Shown in pieces: positions 13,331-25,700 of a DNA stretch of 64,000 nt. Every line of letters starts with the position of its first letter. Within the stretch, counting starts at the first letter, position 1. The translations under genes were made by a program, and so were the position numbers. The notes below the pieces were generated by a model. It saw only the letters and a list, made by a program, of their open reading frames with translations. It was not told the origin of the DNA and searched no databases. The DNA is from Gymnorhina tibicen (Eukaryota; Chordata; Aves; Passeriformes; Artamidae): positions 1 to 64,000 of the forward strand of contig VXAZ01000462.1 in NCBI GenBank assembly GCA_013399875.1, read 5' to 3'.

Positions 13331-14630
13331 TTAGAATCGTTAAATCCTAGATTGGAAAAGACCTCTAAGATCATTGAGTCCAACTGTGAACCTAACACTG
13401 CCAAGGTCACCACTAAACCATGTGCCTAAGTGCCACATCTACACATCTTTTAAATACTTTCAGGGACAGTGATTCAACCACTTCCCTGGCAGCCTGTTCC
13501 AGTGCTTGACGACCCTTTCAGTGAAGGAACTTTTTCCAATATCCTATCTAAACCTCCACCAGTGCAACTTGAGTCCATTTCCTCTTGTCCTGTTGCTTGT
13601 TACTTGGGAGAAGGGATTGACTTCCACCTGGCTACAACACCTTTCAGGTAGTTTTAGAGAAAAATAAGGTTTCCCACGAGCCCCCTTTCCTCCAGGCTAA
13701 AAAAAGGAATCTCCCTCAGCCGCTCCTCACAGGACTTGTGCTCCAGACCCTTCACCAGATTTGTTGCCCTTCTCTGGACACACTTTAGCACCTCAATATC
13801 TTTCCTTTTGTGAAGGGCCCAAAACTGAACACAGGAACGTGCAACCTCACCAATGCCAAGGTCAGGAGAATGATTACACCCCTGGTCCTGCTGGCCACTA
13901 TTGTTTACCCAAATCAGGATGCCACTGGCTTTCTTGCCCACTTGGGCACATGCTGGCTTATCTTCTGCTGCTGTCACCAGCACCCCCAGGTCCTTTTCCA
14001 CAAGGCATCTTTCCAGCCACTTTGCCCCAAGCCTGTAGTGCTGCATGGGGTGGTTGTGACCAAAGGGCAGGACCTGGCACTTGGCCGTATTGAATCTCAT
14101 ACCCTGGGACTGAGCCTGTCAATCCAGGCCGTTCAAATGCCACTTTCAGAGCCTTCCTACCTACTAAAAGATCAACATTCTTGCCGAAGTTGGTGTCATC
14201 AGTGAGTCATCTGACTGAGGGTGCCCTTGATCCCCTTGCCCAGGTTGTTGATAAAGATATTAAACATGACTGGCCTCAAGTACTGAGCCTTGAGGAGCAC
14301 TAGTGTCCTACCACCAGCTGGATGTAACTCTGTTCTCCACCACTCTCTGGGCCCAGCCATGCAGTTACTTTTTTATCCAGTGCACCAGTCTAATCTGTGA
14401 GCAGCCAGTTTCGCCAGGAGATTGCTGTTGGAAATGCTGTGAAAGTCTTTGCTAAAATCCAGGAAGACAATACCTGGAGCCTTTCCCTCATGTACTACTT
14501 TTCCTTATCTACCTATTCATAGAAGAATATCAGTCCTAGAATCATCATACAACAGTTTGGATTGGCAGGAATCTTAAAGATCATATAGTTCCAATGCATG
14601 TAACAGAAGGAGATCACGTCAGTCGTACAA
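13331..14630 (-). mobile_element. CR1 retrotransposon, minus strand, interrupted by a smaller CR1
   Basis: A long CR1 copy of the common type read on the minus strand. From its 3' end (13331) inward are 'TTGGAAAAGACCTCTAAGAT', the 'CCACTTCCCTGGCAGCCTGT' block, 'CTGTTGCTTGTTACTTGGGA', 'CGCTCCTCACAGGACTTGTG', the 'GGTTGTTGATAAAGATATTA' segment (region of the catalytic motif, about 14245-14265) and the 'GGAAATGCTGTGAAAGTCTT' block (about 14430). It extends to 14534, is interrupted at 14535-14604, and resumes for about 25 bp. A minus-strand open frame at 13654-14100 is a fragment of the old ORF2 and is truncated and non-functional. Confidence 0.92.
14535..14604 (-). mobile_element. Short CR1 3'-end fragment nested in the larger CR1
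   Basis: About 70 bp with the 3' terminus of a different CR1 subfamily: 'CCTAGAATCATCATACAACA', then 'GTTTGGATTGGCAGGAATCT' and 'AAAGATCATATAGTTCCAAT'. The host CR1 reads AGAAGAATATCAGT just before (14521-14534) and AGAAGGAGATCACGTCAGT just after (14605-14623), so the host sequence is repeated on both sides, as expected of a target duplication of about 14 bp. Confidence 0.75.
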
Positions 14631-14960
14631 AATTCATAGATAAATGCAAAGTACTGGAAAGAAATTTATGGAGATCAAAGAGATACGCCACATCACTCCC
14701 ACTGGATCAGTTCAAAATAATCTTTAGAATCCAGGTACCCTTAGACTCAACAGTGGCGGGATTACATTCTACAACTTTTGTAAACTTACAGATTCTATCT
14801 GTTCTGAAGAGAGAAGTACTTTATTTGGTCAAGCGTAACAGTTGCTATTTTTTTGTCCCTCTGACATAATGGAATGATCTCTCTTCCACCTAAACTTCAC
14901 AACTATGATCTGATCTGGCTCATCATCTGTGATAAATAGCTTTACAGTACAGACATTTGA
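14631..14960. other. Spacer between two CR1 copies, no feature recognised
   Basis: About 330 bp of AT-rich DNA. A plus-strand open frame starts inside the CR1 remnant at 14594 and runs to 14869, but has no recognisable domain. Confidence 0.5.
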
Positions 14961-15710
14961 TCACAGAATCACAGACTCAGCTAGGTTGGAAAAGACATTT
15001 GAGATCATTGAATCCAACCTGTGACCAAACACCACTGTGTCAACTACACCATGGCACTAAAATGCCACATCCAGTCTTTTCTTAAAACACCTTCAGGGAT
15101 AGTGATTCCACCACTTCTCTGGGCAGGTGGAATGCCTAATCACTCTTTCTGTGAACAACTTCTTCCTAATGTCTAGTCTAAAGCTCCCCTGGCACAGTTT
15201 AAGCCTGTGTCCTCTTGTCCTGTTACTGGTTGCCTGTGAGAAGAGATCGACCCCCACCTGGCTACACCGTCCCTCCAGGCAGTTGTAGAGAGTGATAAAG
15301 TCACCCCTGAGCCTCCTCTTCTCCAGGCTAAACAACCCCAGCTCCCTCAGTGGCTCCTCATAGGACTTGTGCTCCAGATCCTTCACCAGCTTTGTTGCCT
15401 TTCTCTGGATGTGCTCCAGTAGCTCAACGTCTTTCCTAAATTATAAGGCCCAGCACTGGACACAGCACGCAAGGTGTGGCCTTCACCAGGGCCAAGTGCA
15501 GGGGGACAATCCCTGCCCTCGTCCTGCTGGCCACACTGTTGCTGGTACAGGCCAGGATGCCATTGGCCTTCTTGGCCACCTGGGCACAGCTGGCTCATGT
15601 TCAGCTGCTGTCAATCACTACCCCCAGGGCCCTTTCTGCCTGGCCACTGCCTAGTTACTCTGTTCCAAACCTGTAGTGCTTGATGCATTATCCCTGTGGC
15701 CATGCCATCC
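14961..15710 (-). mobile_element. CR1 retrotransposon 3' part, minus strand
   Basis: About 750 bp of CR1. The tail TCACAGAATCACAGACTCAG begins at 14961, followed by 'TTGGAAAAGACATTTGAGAT', 'TTCTTCCTAATGTCTAGTCT', 'TGTCCTCTTGTCCTGTTACT', 'CAGGCAGTTGTAGAGAGTGA', 'GCCTCCTCTTCTCCAGGCTA', 'CTCCTCATAGGACTTGTGCT' and 'CTTGGCCACCTGGGCACAGC'. It ends near 15710 and is 5'-truncated. It belongs to a different subfamily from the 13.3 kb copy and is closest in this window to the copy at 40.6 kb. Overlapping open frames on both strands around 15.37-15.68 kb come from this GC-richer part. Confidence 0.93.
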
Positions 15711-16230
15711 ATGAGAGGTAGGATTAAGAGAGGGATTTGGAACATCTTCCCTAGTTATTTTCTAGAAAAGGTATATTTAAAACCAGTTTAGTTGCGAGTA
15801 GTGAAAAAAAAGTCTGAAAACTTAGGTTAGAATTTACTAAGAAACTTTACACTTAGTTTTTATCAACCTAAGCGTCTTAAAAGGAGTGTTTGTTTTAACA
15901 CTTTTAGTAGCAGTTGGGAGAAAAAAAAGTTTTAGAAACCAAAATCCTGTAAAATGACGTGAGGTGTTTCAGTAAGAAAATGAAATTATGTTGATAGCCA
16001 AATAACAAGGGAGAGTATTCTGCTTGCTTCACCAATCTCCATGTGGTTGTGAAGCGTGGTCGGCACATTTTGATAGATATGCTACTACTGCCAGTGATAA
16101 TATGGAAAATATGGCTATCATTGTACATGTATCCAGGCTGGTGTTTCAAAGTGATACTGATGCCTTGACTGGCTACCTAGAAACAGAGAGTAGACAGGAA
16201 TAAGGGAATAAAGGTAAGTATTTATTTGAA
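15711..16230. other. AT-rich unique DNA up to an assembly gap
   Basis: About 520 bp with no recognised feature. A minus-strand open frame (15904-16149) has no domain. Confidence 0.5.
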
Positions 16231-16246
16231 NNNNNNNNNNNNNNNN
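16231..16246. other. Assembly gap, 16 N
   Basis: Sixteen unknown bases in otherwise ordinary AT-rich sequence. The flanks show no obvious repeat on both sides, so the cause of the break cannot be seen. Confidence 0.98.
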
Positions 16247-16904
16247 GCTACAAGAAACTTCAGAGTTACACACTAGGCAATATAGGATTTGAAAAACATA
16301 AAAGTTAAACCCTAAGGCATCAATACCAGTGGTTTTTTTTAAATTATTTCACTCTGTTTTCTTCTCCTCAAGAATACTTTACTGTCTTGCTAGCTACATT
16401 TGCATAAATGTAAGTTACATTTCAAGTATCTTGAAGTTTTTCTTCATTTTTGTAACTTCATGGGAACATAGATATTGCTGCATTAGAATAGACCAGCAGC
16501 CTACCCGGCCCATTTTTTCTCAAACAGTAGTTCTGACTGGCTACAAATAATTGCACAGTGTAAAATAGACTGAAAAATAAGAAAAAAATAATCCCAATCT
16601 CTATAGAGTATTTTTCCCACTCACATTCATTAAAAAGAGGTCTTTGCCTCAGAGGATGCTTGTTGAAAATGCTATTGCTAAGTCTTAAAATATGAAATCA
16701 TTTTACTGTGGATTGTCTTGAAATATACTTCACCTCCACTTGAAAAAAACTCATTCACTTTAAATCTACCTGAACAGAATTGTAATAAACTCATTCCTTC
16801 TGTTATATTGTTAACTTAATTCTGGTATTATTTTGTCAGTTAGAGAAAAAGTATGTGTCTCACAGTTATAAATATTTATCTTTTAAAAATTCTCACACTT
16901 ATCA
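16247..16904. other. AT-rich unique DNA, no feature recognised
   Basis: About 660 bp without a recognised gene or repeat. Confidence 0.5.
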
Positions 16905-17000
16905 GACGATCACAAGTGCTTAATTGACTTCACAACACTGCATAAGGAAGGTAAGATTTCTACAGATGAGGGAACTGAGGTATATGAAGTCTGTGTAAAC
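16905..17000 (+). mobile_element. MIR-like SINE relic
   Basis: The 20 bases TACAGATGAGGGAACTGAGG at 16961-16980 differ at one position from the conserved part of the ancient amniote SINE MIR. The bases before it (TCACAACACTGCATAAGGAAGGTA, split across 16930-16953) follow the expected order of the MIR core and linker. Only about 95 bp is recognisable. MIR predates birds, so a very old copy is plausible, but the match was made from memory. Confidence 0.6.
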
Positions 17001-20000
17001 TGTATGCTGTAGTTTATCTACAGGCAAGCTGTAAATCAGTATTTAGCATCAATATATACTTTAAAATTCTGTTCACAAACTTATGTGGTAAAGTGCACAC
17101 AGACACACATGCATGCATACCTGTATACATTTGAAACCAATCTTCTTTTTGTGTGTCTGAGTTTATTTCTAAATAAAGTTTGCATTTTAAACTAAAAATA
17201 AATTTGAAAACATATTTCTTTTAGTCACATCCTAATATAATCTTTGTGGTATTTATGTCACCACAAATATTCCTGCCTGCAGCTCTGCTTGATGAAATTT
17301 TGTGACTGACATAAATCTTGTTCAAGAGTTGTTGACGTGCTACAGAATACATTTGCACAAATGAAGAGCATCTTTTGTAAGGTACTTTGTAATTAGGTAT
17401 TGGAACTAACTGGAGGACTTGTAGAGTAAGCAAAAAAAAATCATTATTTAAAACTCCTAGTAAATTTTGAAAATGGGAGAATATGGAACTGTTATAATTG
17501 CTGTAACTTAGATAATTTGCTCATCATAGAACTTAAATTATTTACTGCAACACACATGCAAGCATTTTTCCCTAAAGAAATAGTTCATTGCGCACTTTGA
17601 GAAATGGTTTAGTATAGATGTATAGAGAGGGGTTTTACGGGTTTGGGCTTTACATTTATTAACATTTTCTTTCTTTCTTTGTGCTTCATATGCATCTTTA
17701 TTTCATTTTATTTGTTATAGTTCTCTGACAGGGAGATGAACCAATCAATCTGTGTTTTCTTAGTTTTTGTTTGTTTTCCCCCAGTCATTTACTGGTATGT
17801 GCATAACGAATACATAAGACTGAAAATACATGTACGCATTACTGAATTGCAATGTGTATATATTGTACAGCAATTGTAAATACATATAAAATCATGCATG
17901 TACAAGCATACCATATACATTATGCAAGCAGGCGTAAACACAAAACTGCAACTTGAGGTACATAACATAATTAGTAAATATGCTAAATTAAATGCATGTA
18001 GACTAATACTAATAAAAACATATGAAAGAGTAGATAATTGCCCAAAGACTGGTATTTGTATGGTAAAATTAGTATAGTATTTCCACGTTGTACTGTAAAT
18101 GTGCTCTTAAAACACCTCATCAGTAACTGAGGGAAACATGTCGTACTGTCCGGACAAAGCCATAACTTAATGCTTTGACCAAAACCCACACATTCATATC
18201 TTATTACAAGTTTATGCAAAGCCTATTACTATCAATGTCAAACAGTTGCATCTCATTTTCTATCAGTCAGCGTACTAAACCCTTGATGGATAACTAAGGC
18301 ACTAATCAATATCTGAGTGTGAGTCTGATTTCATACACTTTTCTCCTGTTGCTGCTATTGTCTGGTAAATTAATATAACAAGCAAGATTTAGAAAATGTC
18401 AGTAATGAGTCTGTGAAAATATCTGGGAAATAAGAGCCCATTGTCTATGTTCTCTAAAAGAAAAAAAAGAGTAGCATTGACATCTACATTTTCGTACCTT
18501 GAAATCAATTTTTTCTACGAGTGTTACTGTCAGTAATTAAATTGCATTTGAAATGAAGACAAACTAAGGATCAAGTGCATCAATAGATTTCTCTGACCTG
18601 CCACTGTAGAGTTCAAACATGTGAATGCTTTTCTGAAGTGTTTATTTAATCAGCATGTTTGGTATTTTGATTTTTAATCATCTTCTGACTCAAGCATCTT
18701 TATTGCTCCTCTATAGTAGTGATGTTTCATTTAGCAATGAAGGCACAAGAATTGGTCCACCATAAGGTGCAGTTTTGTCAGGTCTATAAATTCTGTCATT
18801 TACTAAGATTATCCCTAAGATGTAAAGATGGGTGTCAGTGGTTAGGGTATAGATGTTCTGTAGATAATAACAGTTAATCTCTCAGTTCCTGAACATAAGT
18901 ATCAGATGGAAATAGAAAATGTTGTGTATTATTACAACTGTCTCTAACACAGGGTATTACTCTCTTAATTTGATCTGTGCAATATAACTTTAGCCTTCCA
19001 TTCTTCTCCTTTGTGCTCCATGTATGAAGTGCGGCCAATGTCTAAAGAGCAACGCTCTGGAAAAGATGCAGAAGAAAGAGAAGAGTTGTAGAGATCAGAG
19101 TCTGTTTGAACTCTTTATATTTTGTGTGAGTCTAGGAAGGAAGGGTACTTGTGCACAAAGCAGAAAGCAGGCAAATTCTGGTCAGATTGTAATACCACTC
19201 TGAAAATCCTTTGTATGCCTAAATAATGATAATCTTTGTTGTATCCCTACATGGGGTCCCCTCTGCTTTGTAGATGCAAAACTGCCAACAATCTGTCTGT
19301 GGATCATTGGCTGCAAAACCTACATTTGTGAGCCTCCTGTGGTTCATGGGAGTATATGCAAAAGCAAGCAGCTGGGCTGGCAGCAACAACAGCTGTGTTC
19401 TCAAATTCTCATCCAGAAGCCTCCTACCAATATAGGTTTCTGGAAATCTGTCTCATGACACCTGGAAGTGAATTACATCCATGGAAATCGTGGTACCTGG
19501 ACTCTTAAAAGACTGACATAGTATCTTATTGAGACATTTATCACACATTATTTAATGCAAATAGATTGCCCATGAGTTAAAGCAAATTTGGGATTCAAAG
19601 CAGAGTAAGACCTCACAATAAGGAAATATTTTACTCTTGGCTATGCCTTCAACTGTTATCTTCATATGAAAACATTTCATTTCAAGCCACTCAGTATCTC
19701 AGACTCTTATTTGATGTCACTGGACAAGTGGGGAGGACTTCTGGTGTCCCCACATTCTGGAACTAAATTATAGATAAGAGTGCAATGCAGGCATAAGGCT
19801 GTGTTTCTGTTGGCTGTTATCACTGAGAATTAGCGCATGTTTGGTGCCTGAGTAAAATTCCTGTCTTCCTTTCTGTGAAGTCTTTGGAACTCATACTGCA
19901 ATTTCAGGACTATTTTCATGGCCTGTTTACTGTCAGAGAAAAATTTTGTGTGTTTCTATCACCTTCTGCCCGTGGAAGCCTGGCTGAATCATTATCTCAA

Positions 20001-20500
20001 CCACTTTCTGATATTCGTAATATGAAAGCTGCTATAAACTAAAGCTACTTATATGTTTACATTTGGACAGCCAAAATTTATTCTGTTGTTCTTGTCTTTT
20101 GATTTTGTCGATTTTCACAATCTTTCAAACACAGGAAAATAGAAGCTGATTAATGAAGGGAAATACAGAGAAAAAAGGCATATCTAAGTAGAAATTGTTG
20201 TCATCTCTTTCTTCTTTATGCAGATTAAAAAGTGGGTTTTGTGGCTTAATCTTACTTGACTTTCAGTATTTGACATGCTAGAGCTAATCTTAAAGATATA
20301 AAGAAACCTGTACTTACAAAAGGACAAATGTGGAAAATACGTAAGTATTTAAAAATATTTGGATGAAGCTTTAAGTCTATGTTTTGACATCTTTAAGTTC
20401 CTTTTTTACAGTTCATACTGCATATGAGCTATCTTTCAAAATTTCAAATTTAAGTTTATAATATATACAATTATACAATTAACTAGATAATTAATTTATT
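17001..20500. other. AT-rich unique DNA, no feature recognised
   Basis: About 3.5 kb. Short CA/TG-rich and TA-rich patches occur near 17095-17130 and 17850-17930. Open frames at 17221-17433, 17983-18219 and 19219-19404 (all minus) are about chance length and show no domains. Confidence 0.5.
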
Positions 20501-20572
20501 TTATATCTATATCTATATCTATATCTATATCATCTATATCTATATCTATATCTATATCTATGCCTATATATC
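20501..20572. repeat. TATATC hexanucleotide microsatellite
   Basis: About eleven units of TATATC/CTATAT, with one interruption (a lost TAT near 20530) and a decayed end (TGCCTATATATC). Confidence 0.95.
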
Positions 20573-22646
20573 ATCCTTTATCCCACTCTTGCAGTGTCAG
20601 CAATGTTTTCAGTGTCACCGTCTGTATCTACACATGCTCTTTCCTTTCAAGACAAACTCATAGCAGAAATGGGAACTTCTGAAGAGGAAAGTTGCTGAAG
20701 TGTCTCTTTGTCCCTCCAGAGCAAGTGGATTAGACACAATGCAATATGCAAGGGAATAACAGCAGTTTTGAGATTCAGTTCTAGACATCCTTACAGGAAT
20801 TCTTTTATTTTAGTGCACAACCATCCAAGTTGCAAGGAAAACTTAATCTTGACAAGCCCCTTTTAGGGTTTAGGATTCAAGTCTTCCTCAGAACAGCACT
20901 TCACCCACTCAGCTTCCTTTAGATTTTTCCCAGGGTAATTTTAAAGACTGTGTGGGAAGGAGGATGGCAGAAAGGAGGAGGCTATAGACCATTTTAATCA
21001 ATGAGCTGTGGCTCAGAGGTGACAAGGAAGAGCTTGTTAGATCCTGTTCCAGGGCTGCCTTCCTAGAAAGCAGAGTCAAGATGAAAAATTATTTAGCAGT
21101 ACAGAAATTGCTAAGAAACAGGCAGGGTTTTGAGGGCAGTTTGGACAGATGTTCTGTCTTACGCTTATGCTTCCTAATGTGTTTAAAACTGTTTAGAGCT
21201 GGCAGACAAGAATGACAGGCAAAATTGCTTTTTTCATCTGGATTCAGTCTGAGAGTTTCTTAAAAGTACCAGCTACATCCTTTATTTAATTTCTTTAATT
21301 TATTTTAATTTTTTTTATTTGCCTGTTTTAACTATTTTTTTTTCCTATTTGTTCATAAAACTTCATGAAAACAAATCTATTCTCATACTGTGTTCAGGAG
21401 ACTGCAGCTGTTGTCTAGGACATTTCAGCGTTCTTAGAGCTCCACTGGTTTAAGAATGACACACCTATTAAACATATTTAATAAGGTCAGAGTTCTCACC
21501 ATCAGAAAGCTGAAGAGAAATGATCCGTAGTACTGCTAAGTGGCACAAAGTTCACAAGGTCTGAGTTCTACTTCTCTACAATGGCTTTTGTTGGACTATG
21601 CTCTCGAGGGAAGTTTTCCCTCCTTCTGTTTTGTGCCTGGCTCTACTAAGAGAGAGAAGGATGTGTAAATGTTATTTACCAACAACTAGGATAGAGGTGT
21701 ACTTGGAGAAAGAAAATAAAGGACTGTCTTTAGCAGTCACAGCAGTATTACGTGACTTCTCAAGGGAAAGATTTCTGACTTGTTTTTTTTTTAAGTCATG
21801 AGGCTGGTTTGCTGTAAGATTATTTTATAAAATGTGTGTTCGCCTCTCCTCCAAAACTTAAAGCCACCTTTAAATGAAAATTTATTTCTCTTTACTCAGT
21901 AGTCCTTGTTTGAAGTGGATTTTTTGATGATCCTTTTATCAATAATCAACTTTTCTAACTAGATCACACAAAAGCACATATGACTGAAGCCAGTTTCTAA
22001 AAAGCTGATGAATAAAAAGTGTTGGCATTATGGGACTGAGAAATATCTAATATTTTCTCTATATGCAAACATTATTTTCATTGTGCAAGTATTATTAAAC
22101 AATGTTATAAAGATGTAATGCAAAGTAAATTTGTACCATGCCATTTACAACAGGAAGTTGAAAAGTTTATAACTGTATATGAATTAACCTTAACTTTGTT
22201 CTCAAGTTTTTGCATCACTTTTTTTTCTTTATGTTCATTCTATTTATTTCTTCTTGATTAACTTGTCTCTAAGTTGCTTTGTTTTTTTCTTCTTTTTCTT
22301 TTGTTTTTTTTAAGGTCTCTGTTTCTTCCTCACGTACTTATCTCTCTTGCCTTTTCTCCTCTTCCGTACCTAATTTTTCTTCTATGCTCCATTACTCAAT
22401 ATTAACAAAACTAATGATCATTCACTTTTTCTGAAGTAATCCAGACTTTGATTTATATTGTCTTATTACATTAGGTATTTCCTTGTAATGTTAGTAAGAG
22501 ATGATGTACAAGTATGGAGCACAATAGATCTCACTTACCTACCCAGGAAACTTAACAAACAAGCGAGCTTAACACCACCTGAAACACATTTCAGTGTATT
22601 TTAAGAATAAACCTTCATCTCCTGGTTTCAGTGTACTACAATAAAC
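20573..22646. other. AT-rich unique DNA, no feature recognised
   Basis: About 2.1 kb. T-rich stretches near 21280-21350 and 22210-22320. A plus-strand open frame (21598-21801) shows no domain. Confidence 0.5.
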
Positions 22647-22719
22647 AATTTTAAATTAAATAATAGGAGGTGAAGGAATAGAAGAAATTTAATTTTAAAT
22701 TAAATAATAGGAGGTGAAG
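22647..22719. repeat. Two-copy direct repeat, 29-bp units at 44-bp period
   Basis: A 29-bp sequence starting AATTTTAAATTAAATAATAG and ending GAGGTGAAG occurs at 22647-22675 and again, identical, at 22691-22719. The 15-bp spacer ends in AAATTT. It looks like a local tandem duplication by slippage or end repair, recent enough to have no differences. Confidence 0.95.
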
Positions 22720-25700
22720 TATCTCACTTGGACAGCCTGCACAATTTCAGCCATGAAAAGTTGAGGTATCATGTTATAGTGGCTAGTGGGAGGTAGTGAG
22801 AGTCATCAGACTTCCATTCTGCTCATGATTCTGACCCATTTCCTTCTACAAATTTTGGTGAATTAGTCAGGAGTCCCTGTTTGAGTGGGTCTGTTTCCAC
22901 ATGCTTCTTTCCTCTTTTTTTTCCCCTGCTAAGTCATCTGCCTAGAATAAAATTGTTGTGAGTTACTCTATTATGAACGCAATAGCATAGAAAGCCACAG
23001 CAGAGTCAATTTTCAGTGCAATTATAGTGAGTTAGGGGCATAACTTACATTATTTGTGGGGGCTGTGCATCACATGGATCATGAGTCAACCAATGTTGAC
23101 AAAAAATACTGGACAAAGAAATCCATTCTGGAAACTTTTTATAATGATTTCATTTATAAAACAGTTAACCTCAGAACACTATAGTATTTAAGGGAGAATT
23201 AAGTGATAACTTTCTTCTTCTGCGCAAGTGTTAGCAGGAACCTTCAATGTCTGCTACAAAGAGCTTGATCACACACAGATTTAAAGATGTCTAGGGCACA
23301 GTTTCTTGATGGTGTATATATAGGTTGTATCCTGTAATGTTTATTTTTAGAGAATTGTATTCTTATTTAATAGAAAGCATATTGAATGCAAGAGTTACAG
23401 ACAATAATACCTGAGCCCATATTTTATGATAGCATATAAAAAAACCTCGTAAACAAAAAGTCAGAAACCCCATGCTCACAGAAGTATAGGTTTCATAATA
23501 TGCTTCTCATTTATGGCAGCTCTTATTATTATTTAGATCAATATTCCACTATTGGTTAGTAGGAAATGTCTGCTCAACTCTTGTAACAAAAGTAGGAAGT
23601 ACTGTGCATAAAAGATGCATCACTGTGCTTTCTCAGAAACTAACCCCACTCTTTATCCTATTTTGACAAATTTATTTCACCTACCTTTTATAATGGAAAA
23701 TTTTGCTGACGCTTTTTTTTCCCTTCTCTTTTTCCCAGTATCATCGCTAAAAAAAACAAAACACAGATAAAACTGAACCATGAAAGCTTTTACAGTTTCT
23801 CAGGGGACAAAAATGCGCATCTGAGTGTCGTGTAAGACAAAGGTTTTAAATTTAAAGTTGTACTATTAGCTGTCTTTAATTATATTCGCAAAACCAGGAC
23901 TGAGTTTCAATAAATCTTCCTTGGCATGTTGACAAAATAAATTTTTTTTTGCTTTCTTTTTGCTGATTTCGAAACTATTTTAAAATGTCTTCAGTTATTA
24001 CAAGACTTTTTGTTTTCAAATGCTTTTTATCAGACTGCTGCTGTGTAGTAGTCATTTATTTGGAAATCTTGATTTTAGCAACTAAATTATGTCCAATTAT
24101 ATATGAATATCAGTTTTGCTTTTTTTTTGGCACAAGATACAACCACATCTCCCTTGAAATAAAGGTGTTTGCTGGCAAAAAGGAGACAATTATAGCCATG
24201 TATTTCTGTGTTAAATGTGTAAGGTCTTAGGGTGGAAATTTAAACCGGGAAATATATCTGTGTTTTTCATGCAAGGAATAAGGCATGACCAGTTACTGCA
24301 GTACTTGAACTAGTCCACTGAAGCAGCATCTGTCTCTGTAGCAAGCAGCTCCTACGTCCTGATGTGACTAATATCACATCTAGTTGCTCTTGGCTTTCCA
24401 GATTGAATAAAAAGATACATACATATTTCTGTGTGGATAAGCAACTTGCAGAGGGATTTCAGAACAGAGAAGAAACTCTAAACCTACATGCTCATAGCCA
24501 GGTGCCCTAAGTACTTGTTAAAACCTGAACCTTCCCATCAGTACCTTGCCATCTTCCTCTGCTTCGTTAAAGTTCATTAATAATAACAGGCCATTAATCA
24601 TGTCAGATTTCAGACAGCTGGGCTTTATTATCATGTGGACAGTATTGTGCATAAGTTATAAACACATTTAACTGAAGAAACAACAGAGCTCTTCCTTGGC
24701 CATTTTATGAGACAGTTTGCTAGCAATTGCTGGTTCTTGATCAAAGTTCACTAATAGTAATGGCTTGTAATCTGAATATAGTTAATTTACATTTAGAGGA
24801 ATTTCCATAAAACATGAAAAATTTTTCTTAATATGAATGAAGTACAACTGCTGTAAGAGATTAACATTGTAAAGAATGTTAGATGCTGAGAAATATGAAG
24901 AAACATAAATATTTTATTAATCATATGAAAATATGAATATAAGTCAAAGCAATAAAACAATCTATATACTGGAATATCAATAAACAGAATTGTAGCAATT
25001 GGTTAGTTGGGAAGTTCTATTAACTCTACTTGAGTTATTTCTATCCTTTTTTTCACTAAAATCTAGACTTTCCATCATGAATAAAATCTTAAGATAAAAG
25101 GTCTATATGTCCTAGGCTTCAAAATTGGGAAATTCTATTTCAAGCTTTAAAATTCTTTTTGATTTCTAGAGTTCAGCTGCTTTGCTTGTGCCAAATACAT
25201 TTTGCTACAGCTGGACAACCCAGTGCTTATTTCCTAGACAAACATCAACAAAGCTTTTAAATGGGGCATTCTTTTGACTAAGACAAATTTTACCCACCAG
25301 AAAAAAAAGAAAGGAGTCCTTGGTTTGAATCTTTCCTACATTTTTCATATGGGCTAGTCACTGGAAGAAAATGCTAGAAATGTTGAAATAAAAACTGAAA
25401 TAAAATCCCTTTGAAAATCTAGGAGGCCTAGTTAATTTTGTGGGTTTGTTTTTCCTTCTGTGAAACAGAATTGATCTGTCTTTACCACAAAGTATCATTA
25501 AAAATTTTGAATCCAGTAGCAACTATGAGACCAGATACCACAAAAAAGACCAACAAGAAAAGTGGATAGACCCTTGGAATATTAATAAACAACTTTCATT
25601 TGGAGGATGACTTCTTTCTAGGAGGTTTTTATTAGTTTTAAACTTTAATTATCTTTTGCCATTCTGGCTTTATTATTTCATATAAACACAAATGCCCTTA

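Noticed and set aside
13654..14100. Minus-strand frame of 148 codons resembling a reverse-transcriptase C-terminal part
   Set aside because: It is a genuine CR1 ORF2 remnant but truncated and without the catalytic part, so it is described under the mobile element and not as a gene.
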